A stretch of DNA of 64,000 bases from the NCBI GenBank assembly GCA_021397835.1, contig JAJFZO010000087.1, positions 1,674,001 through 1,738,000 of the forward strand. Direction: 5' to 3'. Both the position numbers and the translations under genes were made by a program. Shown here one piece after another: positions 25,858-33,627 of this stretch; positions within the stretch are counted from its first letter, which is position 1; each line of letters opens with the position of its first letter. A model generated the notes under the pieces. That model saw nothing but the letters and a program-made list of their open reading frames with translations. It had not been told where the DNA came from and did not search any database. Source of the stretch: Moringa oleifera. Lineage: Eukaryota > Streptophyta > Magnoliopsida > Brassicales > Moringaceae.

Positions 25858-25971
25858 GCTCATCCAGCAGCCCAATAATGGAAGCTAGAGGTCAAGACGT
25901 ATTCCTCCAAAACAACCGCTCATCTAGCAGCCCAATAATGGAAGCTGGAGGTCAAGATGTATTCCTCCAAA
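25858..25971. repeat. Two-copy tandem repeat, 60-bp unit
   Basis: 25861-25920 and 25921-25971 match at all but a few positions (ccagcagcccaataatgg versus ctagcagcccaataatgg and so on), with an offset of exactly 60 bp. Because 60 is a multiple of three, the open frame across it also repeats, but no gene context supports coding. Confidence 0.9.
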
Positions 25972-26838
25972 CTTGCTTAGTCAAGCGTGAATTTGAAATA
26001 GAATCTCATTTGGCTAATATGATATTTACTTTGATTATGATATTATTCATCAGTAGACCTTAAAATCGTATTCGTTAAATTCTAAATTAAAATCGATATA
26101 AACGATTTCGATTTTAAATAGTAATTAAAATTATTTTAAAAATAATTCGATTATGATTTATGTAAATTTTAAATTAGAATCAAAATTAATTCAAAATCGA
26201 AATAAATCGTAGTCAGATCTATTCGTTAGGCGATCGAAGTATTTTACTCAAGAATTTAATTTGTTAAATTTCCATAAAATTTTTACATATTTTAAATGCA
26301 TATTTGACTTTTTTTAATTAAAACAGTAAGGCAGACAGCAACTGATTGAGGGCTTGCATTGCAGTATCTGCTGTACATGCTGATGCTTTAATGCATACTC
26401 CCTGAGTACATTGATGGCACGTATTGCTTTGCTGAATTCATCTGCGTGAATTTTTGCAGCCCTGATCACATGGGCGGATGGACAATGCAGACCATATCTC
26501 AGAAGTAAAAGTCAAGTTTACCCCTGATAGATGGAAGTCTACAGAGAAATTGACAGTGACATATCGAAAATGACTGCTGTCACCCCAGTCAGTTTTCATG
26601 ACCCAATTTAATTAGTGGGTCAGCTTTTGAAACCCCTAGGTGACAAGACCTATTCATCACCTCTCTGTCAAACTTGCCTACGTCGTGACGTACCATTATT
26701 CCCATATAGAATTTATATAAATTCGGGCCAACCCGGTAGGACCCAACCCCTAAAAACCATACAACTTTCGTGCATCCATATTATTTCCTGTGCACTGTTT
26801 ACGGGACCACCTTCTGGTCAACACTAGACCCCTATATC

Positions 26839-27012
26839 CCACGTGGCAGGCGCCATAGAATCTAAGCAGCTCCACCTTCTCTGACACATTTTCTGGTTCC
26901 TCAAGCCAAATTTCGCTTTCCCAAATAAAGACTTTTTAACGGCTACTTTCACTTCCGTTTTAAACCCGCCACGTGCCTTGCCCGGACTGGACATTGTGGA
27001 TTTGGCGGGAAA
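26839..27012. promoter_or_regulatory. Orphan promoter-like cluster: two CACGTG cores and an E2F-type site
   Basis: CCACGTGG lies at 26839-26846, CCACGTGCC at 26969-26977 and TTTGGCGGGAAA at 27001-27012. The first two are G-box/ABRE-like cores bound by bZIP and bHLH factors; the last matches the E2F/DP consensus. They lie between two convergent 3' ends. They could drive an unannotated transcript running into the receptor-kinase gene in antisense, or be chance. Confidence 0.35.
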
Positions 27013-27214
27013 CGGATTCCGGCTCCTCTACCCTCACCCACTGAATCACGGAAGTTTGTCTCACAACTAATGGAATGGGCAGGGAGGATACAATACTTAA
27101 AGATCCTTTTAGAGGAAAAGAAAACTCAGTAAGGAATGATTACATTAGAACAAAGATAATGATAAAGAATGACTTCTTGGAGGAAGTGATTCTGATTCAA
27201 AACTACAAGAATTT

Positions 27215-30200
27215 TCAGACAGGAGAAGGAAGAGAAGTAGGATCAGCTGAGGAGGGGATATCTGGTCCTACCCTGCACCCTTCAAGCATGAAAACAATAT
27301 CCGCCATCGATGGTCTATCAAGCGGATCAGGAGCTGTGCAGAGAAGCCCCACTTTGACTCCCAGCAAGAACTCTTCCCACTCCGATGATTCAGGATCTAG
27401 CTCGAGCAACCCTGGCTCCAGCAATTCTGAAATTTGGCCTCTCTGTAATTGCCTTTTCACCCATTTCACAATGTCTTCATCTTGCGTGAACATCACCGGT
27501 TTCCTCCCTGTTAATATCTCTAATAACACAATCCCGAAACTGTAAACATCTGATTCTTTACTCGGTTGCCCTATTAGCAACGCCTCCGGCGAGACATAAC
27601 CGATGGACCCAACTGGGGTGGAAGACGAAGAAGCTTCTGCCGGAGTTGCAATTGTCAGTTTCTCCAGGCCGAATTCAGACAAATGAGCTTCGAAATCAGC
27701 ATCAAACAGAACAATTTGCGGCTTGATGTCGCCGTGAACGATGGCCAATGAGTGCAAGAACGCTAACCCCCGAGCAATGCCTAGTGCAATCAGGTGCCGC
27801 ATTGGCCAATTCAGGACATGACCGTCTTGATGAGATGCTTCTTGAAGAAGAGTCGCTAGGTTTCCATTAGGCATGTAATCGTAAACCAGTAGCCTTACAT
27901 CAGGTGGTCCGGCGTAATAGCCGCGTAGAACTGTTAAGTTTCGATGCTTCACCTTGCCTAACGATTCGGCTTCTTTCCGGAAAGTGTTTTCGTCGATTGA
28001 TCCGTCGACGAGGCGACGGATTGATAATACCATTCCGTCTTGGAACGAAGCCTTGAAGACAAGACCGTATCTTCCTCTGCTCAAGACGTTTTCCTCGTCG
28101 AATTGCCTGGTCGCCTCTAATGTCTCTGCGTATGTTATTTTGTTGTTGAACATGACGAGCTTCGGCCCTCCATTGTCTCCACTTCTCCGGCCGGCCCTGT
28201 CTGCTCCTGAGCTTGCCCTAGCAGGGCTGCGTTTCTTCTCCCCGGTGGCACCTTCTCGAAGTTTCTTCCGCCATCGCCAGAGGCTGTAGATATAACTGCA
28301 ACAACACAAGGACAAAAGACAAGCTCCGGCTGCAGCCACAGTGATCAATATCATCAGCTTCTTCCTTCTTCTCTTTCTCACATATGGACATTCTCTGTCC
28401 AATGGCTTCCCACATAGCTCCTGATTCATTGCAAATACTGAAGAATCATTGAACCGATAAGCCAATAGTTTTGTAATCTCACCCTCGAGGTTGTTCCTCG
28501 ATAAGTTCAAGTACGTCAACGTAGAGATGAGTGAAAGATTCGCAGGGATGGTTCCGTTCAATCTATTTGACGAGAGATCTAAGAATGTCAAGTTCGGTAA
28601 CTTTGCCAGCGAATCCGGTATGTGGCCGGAGAGGCTATTTCCGCCCAACAACAGAGAAGTCAGTGAGAAGCATTCCCAGATCTCTGGGATTTCACCTGTT
28701 ATACTGTTATGACCCAGATCGAGCTTCTTTAGACGAGACAATCCAGATATTTCCCCTGGAATACTGCCTGTAAGTCGATTAGAACGAAGCTCAAGTACTT
28801 CAAGATCAGAACAATTACCAATCTCTGCCGGAATTACACCAGAAATCCGATTGTGTGATAGTGAGAGGACTACCAGTGACCTGAGGAAGCCGTAAGTCGT
28901 TGGAATGTCGCTGGAGAAGGAATTGGCTGTGAGATTCAAGTACTGGAGGTCAAGTAAGCTGCTAAAACCTTCAGGGACATCCCCATAAAACTTGTTCTCT
29001 TCTAGAGCAACAACTTGCAGGCTAGGCAACCCGTAAAGCTCATCAGGCAACTGACCGGAGAGGCCCTGCTTACTCAAATCCAAGACTGCCAGTTTCATCA
29101 AACTCCCAATGCTCAACGGAATCCTGCCAGTGAACCCACATGCACTCAAATTTAAAACTGACAACCCCTTCAAGTCTCCTACATTGAAAGGAATCTCGCC
29201 GGAAAAGTTATTGAAACTGAGATTGAGATTACTCAAGTTACTCAGCCGCATTATCTCCCATGGTATACTTCCGGTGAGATTGTTTTCACTCAAATTCAAT
29301 GTTTCAAGCTCATGCAGGCTCCCAAAACCTGCAGGAATTGAACTGGAAAACAGATTTCTTCCTAAGGACAGTGTCTTCAAGCTCCTTAGTTCACTAAGAA
29401 ACAAGGGCATTTTACCTGAGAAGCCGTTCCCTTCAAGATCAACAACCTGTAATGAACTACATTTCACAGTCTCAGGAGGGATTTGACCAGTGAGCATATT
29501 ATCTGCCACTCTTAGCTCTTCCAAGTTCACAAGATTGCCGATCTCAGCTGTCAAGGCGCCGGAAAAGAAGTTTCTAGAAAGATCCAAGAGCCTGACTGAA
29601 GTCAAATTAGTCAACCAAGATGGAAATACGCCATGAATGTGATTCTCGTGAAGGTCCAAAACCTCCAAATAACTGACACACCCTTCATTTGGCGGCTTGA
29701 CAAGGCCCGTGAAGTTATTAAACCCAAACTGCACAATCCTTAAAGAAGAAAAGTTACCTGACGCGCCGCAAAAAACACTAGTCGGAATCGAGCCGGAGAG
29801 TTCATTGCGCGACAGAGAAAGAACCTCCAGTTTGGGAACCGCACCTACAGTCGCTGGAATCAAACCTTTAAGCGCGTTAGCTTCTGCGCTTAAGTGTATA
29901 AGCGAGGAACAGTTGGCAATGGCCGATGGCAGAGTGCCGTACAGGTGGTTCAAGTCCAGCCACAGATACTCCAGCTCTTGAAGCTGCCCAATACTCGCCG
30001 GTACTTCACCGGAAAAACCATTATATGATAAGTTAATGAGTTGGAGCTGAGAGTCCCCCGAGAAGTTCGCCGGTATGTCGCCGGAGAAAGCGTTTGATGA
30101 TAAATCGAGGTAACGAAGGCTCTGCGGTATACCGCCGGAGATTCTGCCGGATAGGAGATTGTGAGCTGCATTGACGACTTGGAGGTTGGTAAGGTTAAAA

Positions 30201-30616
30201 ATCGCCGAAGGGAAATCACCGGAGAATGAATTGTAGTGCAAGTAGATGGCCCGTAGGAGACTACATTGAGCAAGGGAGGCGGGAATGGAGCCATTAAGGT
30301 TGTTAGAGTGGAGACTCAGCTTTCGCAACTCCAGCAAGTGGCCTAGTTGGTCGGAGAGCCGGCCGCCGAGTTGGAGACGAGGCAGGCGGAGCTCGCGGAC
30401 TCGGTTATTGTAACAGACAATACCACGCCAGTCACAGGGGGCTGCCGGAGTAGACGAATCCCAGCCTTCCAACGCTCCGAGCGGATCATAGAGACCAGCC
30501 TTGAAGGAAGTCAAGGCTCGGATCTCTTCCGACGTAACAGCCCCACGAAGAGAACAGAACACGGCGGAGATGAAGTAAGTCACCGCGGTCAGGAAGACAA
30601 AAACTACCGTTGCCAT
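27215..30616 (-). CDS. LRR receptor-like kinase, At4g36180/MUSTACHES-like, altered catalytic residues
   Basis: Single-exon 1133-aa plasma-membrane receptor. It has a signal peptide (1-25), an LRR N-terminal cap with the Cys pair region APCDWRGIVCYNN, over twenty LxxLxLxxNxLxGxIP repeats (about 75-690), a cap (LCGKPLDRECPY), one transmembrane helix (LMILITVAAAGACLLSLCC), and a cytoplasmic kinase domain. Closest in memory is Arabidopsis At4g36180 (MUSTACHES-LIKE) and its paralogue MUSTACHES, linked to stomatal guard-cell patterning. Kinase motifs are degenerate: the VAIK lysine is Arg (LSIRRL, as I recall also in the relatives), the catalytic loop reads HGDIKPQIVL with Ile968 where Asn is normal, and the DFG motif is EFG (Glu981). 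The catalytic-loop Asp963 and the tail (DPLDRPSMADIVFMLEGCRVG) are intact. Probably a pseudokinase or very weak kinase that signals through partners. Confidence 0.94.
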   Translation of the reverse strand: MATVVFVFLTAVTYFISAVFCSLRGAVTSEEIRALTSFKAGLYDPLGALEGWDSSTPAAPCDWRGIVCYNNRVRELRLPRLQLGGRLSDQLGHLLELRKLSLHSNNLNGSIPASLAQCSLLRAIYLHYNSFSGDFPSAIFNLTNLQVVNAAHNLLSGRISGGIPQSLRYLDLSSNAFSGDIPANFSGDSQLQLINLSYNGFSGEVPASIGQLQELEYLWLDLNHLYGTLPSAIANCSSLIHLSAEANALKGLIPATVGAVPKLEVLSLSRNELSGSIPTSVFCGASGNFSSLRIVQFGFNNFTGLVKPPNEGCVSYLEVLDLHENHIHGVFPSWLTNLTSVRLLDLSRNFFSGALTAEIGNLVNLEELRVADNMLTGQIPPETVKCSSLQVVDLEGNGFSGKMPLFLSELRSLKTLSLGRNLFSSSIPAGFGSLHELETLNLSENNLTGSIPWEIMRLSNLSNLNLSFNNFSGEIPFNVGDLKGLSVLNLSACGFTGRIPLSIGSLMKLAVLDLSKQGLSGQLPDELYGLPSLQVVALEENKFYGDVPEGFSSLLDLQYLNLTANSFSSDIPTTYGFLRSLVVLSLSHNRISGVIPAEIGNCSDLEVLELRSNRLTGSIPGEISGLSRLKKLDLGHNSITGEIPEIWECFSLTSLLLGGNSLSGHIPDSLAKLPNLTFLDLSSNRLNGTIPANLSLISTLTYLNLSRNNLEGEITKLLAYRFNDSSVFAMNQELCGKPLDRECPYVRKRRRKKLMILITVAAAGACLLSLCCCSYIYSLWRWRKKLREGATGEKKRSPARASSGADRAGRRSGDNGGPKLVMFNNKITYAETLEATRQFDEENVLSRGRYGLVFKASFQDGMVLSIRRLVDGSIDENTFRKEAESLGKVKHRNLTVLRGYYAGPPDVRLLVYDYMPNGNLATLLQEASHQDGHVLNWPMRHLIALGIARGLAFLHSLAIVHGDIKPQIVLFDADFEAHLSEFGLEKLTIATPAEASSSSTPVGSIGYVSPEALLIGQPSKESDVYSFGIVLLEILTGRKPVMFTQDEDIVKWVKRQLQRGQISELLEPGLLELDPESSEWEEFLLGVKVGLLCTAPDPLDRPSMADIVFMLEGCRVGPDIPSSADPTSLPSPV

Positions 30617-31379
30617 AGGTAGAGAAGAAGACGAAGATGGATGTGTTTCAGTTAGTGAATAGTGTGAGAGTAGAGTGATTCTGTGGGGTTTTAAGAGGAG
30701 AAAAGCTGTGGGGTATGGTGGTGGAAATGGTGGAGAAGGTGATGTAGTACCAGAGGAGCGTCTGCTAGCAGAGATGGACTGGAAAGAGTGCTAGACAGAA
30801 ACGACGCCATATGTTGCGCTGCAAGTCTGTGGTGTCTGGTGCTTCTCTCTCTCTCTCTCTGCGCTTTCTGTCTGGTTATGGTGGAAGCTTGGTTTCGTTT
30901 GGTCTTCCCAAAAAGGTGTTGCATAAAAGTGTGCTTTCAGTCCTCTATTATAAAAAGGCAAATGAACTTGAGAGGCATTTTTCCGGGCACTTTTTAAAAA
31001 AAATTCTCCATGGGCAGAATCATTAAGTCCTGTGATTTCTTATCACCAGGGATTTGACAAGGTCACCTCACGAGTAATCAATTCTTGTGGGGGTGAGCCG
31101 ATAAGTAGTTAGTTATCTTACATTGTTCGGTCATACGTTCCTCTCTTCACTTTCTGATTAGCAGGGCCAAACCACCCTGATCCATAAACCGGGCCTCTGA
31201 TGTACGTCATTCAATGGGCCGGGGGCATGGGCTTAACACATTGACCCATGAAATCCAAGAACGTAGCTCATGATGCGAGGTAGGTCATGGGTCGGCCCAA
31301 ACGAGCCTAGTCCGTTGGACTATAAAGCTCCAAAGGAAAGCAACAGAAATGAAAAACACCAACATTCCGGAAAAAGAAT
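30617..31379. other. Promoter/leader of the LRR kinase and flank of tRNA-Glu
   Basis: The first 200-300 bp right of the LRR kinase start is its 5' leader and promoter, with a short CT repeat at about 30845-30860. From 31140 to 31330 the sequence is rich in TGGGCC/GGCCCA-type words, such as 'caatgggccggggg' and 'gggtcggcccaaacg'. These resemble site-II elements of plant housekeeping promoters; here they precede the tRNA and peptide unit. Confidence 0.4.
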
Positions 31380-31451
31380 TCCGTTGCCGGGACTTGAACC
31401 CGGGTCTCTCGGGTGAGAGCCGAGTATCCTAACCAACTAGACTACAACGGA
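31380..31451 (-). tRNA. trnE-CTC: tRNA-Glu (anticodon CTC)
   Basis: 72-nt cloverleaf on the minus strand, without intron. The acceptor arm is TCCGTTG paired with CAACGGA; the anticodon arm is CTCGG-CTCTCAC-CCGAG, giving anticodon CTC (decodes GAG); the T-arm contains GGTTCAAGTCC, which is also the B box. CCA is not encoded. Downstream on the minus strand is a T-rich Pol III stop (attcttttt). It is identical to the copies at 37313-37384 and 61852-61923. Confidence 0.98.
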
Positions 31452-31486
31452 GCTTGTAGTTGCTCAACGAAAACTTAATCATAACC

Positions 31487-31541
31487 TTTTCTGTAGTCTA
31501 GTTTACACTACGCCACCCCAGGAGCAAGTTCCGGCGACGGA
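31487..31541 (+). pseudogene. Decayed tRNA-Glu relic
   Basis: On the plus strand 'ctgtagtctagtt' (31491-31503) matches the 5' part of the neighbouring tRNA-Glu, and 'gcaagttccggcgacggaatt' (31524-31544) matches its 3' part (caagtcccggcaacggaatt) with few substitutions. The anticodon arm is mostly lost. It lies only 36 bp from an intact tRNA-Glu on the opposite strand. It marks the left border of the unit duplicated at 61983-63823. Confidence 0.75.
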
Positions 31542-32030
31542 ATTATTATCATGTCTTTCACCGGCTTACAACGCAAGGCCCAATCTATCCCCTCTGCAAA
31601 AGAACCCAAAAGAAAGAGAGGGTTCCAATGGCTCTGACATGTCTGGCTCAACTCCATATACCACAAGCTACGGACATGATAAAACTGGCCAGTTCTGTAG
31701 CTATCACATTTAATATCTGAATAAAGCAGATGATAAATAGAAATGCACAATTGTGAGAATCCTTCCTTTCCTTCCAGGCAAGAAACCTTAGGTTGCCGTA
31801 TAAGTTGGGTACCTGATATCCTTGTCCTGTTTTCATGGTTGGAAGGAGTTAAATATCCCCATACAGAATACAGCCAGAGTTTGATTTTGTGGGGATCCAT
31901 GCAGGAAACCATGACACTGAATCCATTGGGTGTGGAAAGATGGATCAGTTCCATTTCAGCAACTGCTTCTATCTTCCACAAAACTAGCTGCAGCCTAATT
32001 GCAATATAGTACATGTCATTTAGGCAAAGT

Positions 32031-32036
32031 TATAAA
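32031..32036 (+). promoter_or_regulatory. Candidate TATA box of the peptide gene
   Basis: TATAAA lies 84 bp upstream of the putative peptide start codon. The same word in the same context (agttataaaca) is present in copy 2 at 62490-62495, so it has survived the divergence of the two copies. Confidence 0.4.
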
Positions 32037-32119
32037 CAGCTAAATTGAACATGGCACACTTAAAATTAAGGGTTTCGAGAAAGCTCAGTAGGCCACAAGC
32101 ACCACATGCAGCTAGAAAC

Positions 32120-32437
32120 ATGGCATCCTCAAGGGAGAGGTCAGTTGTACACATTTTATGCATGACCATGTTGACCATAATCACAGTTATCTCTGGTACC
32201 AAAACGGAATCATCAACATTTTTTCCATCATCACCAATATCGTCACCAACATTAGTTCCTGTCCAACTAGTTGCATACGATCAGGGCAGTGAAGAACATT
32301 ACCAGATTCAACAAGCTCTAAAAGAAGATTATGGCATCTGGAATCCAGCCCCTATACTTGGTGGAGGCTATGCTGCTCCTGCTCCCCATGCCATGAAATC
32401 ATGGTGTGCATCTCTTACCACTTCACAGGGATCCTAA
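32120..32437 (+). CDS. Putative small secreted peptide precursor (unrecognised family)
   Basis: 105-aa ORF. It starts with a basic N-terminus and hydrophobic core (MASSRERSVV then HILCMTMLTIITVIS), a good signal peptide with no second membrane helix. A variable Ser/Pro-rich middle follows, then a tail with the features of a processed plant peptide: an acidic-Tyr site (KEDYG), then WNP, GGGY, AAP and PHA. An Asp-Tyr pair opening a Pro-rich stretch recalls sulfated peptide hormones such as the CIF, PSY and RGF families, but I cannot place it in any of them. An in-frame Met 25 codons upstream is less likely, because it would bury the signal sequence. A frameshifted copy lies at 62589-62862; its tail, read through the shift, keeps the same motif. 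Expression evidence is absent here. Confidence 0.5.
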   Translation: MASSRERSVVHILCMTMLTIITVISGTKTESSTFFPSSPISSPTLVPVQLVAYDQGSEEHYQIQQALKEDYGIWNPAPILGGGYAAPAPHAMKSWCASLTTSQGS

Positions 32438-33355
32438 GAACACACGACTGATCCCTAGAAATCATGTTGTTTTGCTTCCCAATTTCTACATATTTTTGCT
32501 TCATAAGTATTATAGTTCACAAACAGCATGCACACAAGAACTTTTTGTATTTCATCTATGCAATAATGAAATATAGTTTGATCTTGTTACACCAAACCCC
32601 AACAAATGAGTTATTGTTTGATCTGGTTTTCTATCAGAAGAGCTCAACTTTATATTCTGCAACTTTCCTGTCCACAAACATGAATCATAAGTGGTTCATA
32701 CTTGTGATTAATACCATTCCACCAAGACTTGAGGGTTTCAGACATATTCTGCCGGTTTTTTGGGCGTCTTGTTTCAACCTAGCGTCGGACAAATTTCTCT
32801 AAACATCCTTCAGGAATCCGTCATCAGAAAGGTATGATACATGAGCTGTGAATAACCAGTTCTCATTATATAAAAAGAAAACAGAACATGAACTGTGTGA
32901 CCGAAAGTACATCAGTGTAAGCTTATGCATCTAAAAATCAAGAGGATTACAAACTGCTTCATCAAGTTCTACAATAGAGTGTCAATGAATTAGCTCCCTT
33001 CAGAAACTCAAAGCAGTCTCTAACAGTGACATTTGAAACTAAGACCCAAAAGATTCAGAATGAAAGATTTAAACTGAGAAAATGATATACTCAAGGAAGA
33101 GCAACGAACGGTGAACAAGGCACCTTTTTTGTTAAGCACTCGGTAGGTCACTTAGTTTGATCTTCTTTGATGCTATTTGCACAAAAAGAAATCAACTAGC
33201 ACACCATATAGCTGTTAGCAACAACCAGGCACCAAACTTTACCTATACGGAAAAGGAAAGAAAAGTCAAATTAGCTAGCAACTTAATTCCCGTGTGTTTA
33301 AACCAACAGGAAGTACAATAGCTAAGAAAGATCAACGAGATCATCATTGTCAAGT

Positions 33356-33627
33356 TCAAAGATCTAATGTTCATGTTTTACTAGCATGTGAATAAGTATC
33401 TTTATTTGGTTTTAGAATTAGGTTACTAAGAAGCACAGATATGTGCTAAGGTAATCAAGATAAGAGATTTGATTAAGCACTGGACAATTGCCCATCTTCA
33501 AATTCTTAATTCTGGCCCTTATAAAACTTCATCCATAACACTTGATTTCAGGATAATTTATCATTGAAATCACTAAATCAAAAATCAATTGCAACATATA
33601 AAACGAATCACTCAATCATGAATCTAC
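33356..33627. other. LTV1 3' flank
   Basis: A/T-rich sequence directly downstream of the LTV1 stop codon, probably its 3' UTR and terminator. It is the first sequence to the right of the duplicated unit, and copy 2 has no match to it. Confidence 0.5.

Larger units (their letters stand above)
25334..27214. other. Convergent spacer between CGI-58-like gene and LRR kinase
   Basis: Both flanking genes end into this region, so only 3' UTRs are expected. It holds a two-copy 60-bp tandem repeat (25858-25971), an AT-rich section with repeated 'aatcg' words (26040-26330), and then a promoter-like stretch at 26830-27015 with two CACGTG cores and an E2F-like site, although no annotated gene starts there. 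Confidence 0.55.
31541..33355. repeat. Duplicated 1.8-kb unit, copy 1 (LTV1-proximal)
   Basis: The sequence from the tRNA relic to about 33355 aligns in the same orientation with 62017-63823, by eye at roughly 80-85 per cent with several small indels. Shared words include 'gccagagtttgattttgt', 'acttgtgattaat' and 'tcaaattagc' followed by 'agcaactta'. The unit holds the putative peptide gene 32120-32437. Its right end is about 270 bp downstream of the LTV1 stop. It is not tandem: copies are about 30 kb apart. Confidence 0.9.

Noticed and set aside
27075..30622. Several plus-strand ORFs of 70-156 aa
   Set aside because: All are antisense shadows of the GC-rich LRR kinase exon. They repeat with the LRR periodicity and have no independent features.
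31508..32014. 168-aa minus-strand ORF in the duplicated unit
   Set aside because: It runs into the tRNA relic, and in copy 2 it is split into two frames (62116-62385 and 61994-62212). DNA similarity is similar inside and outside it, so there is no sign of protein-level selection.
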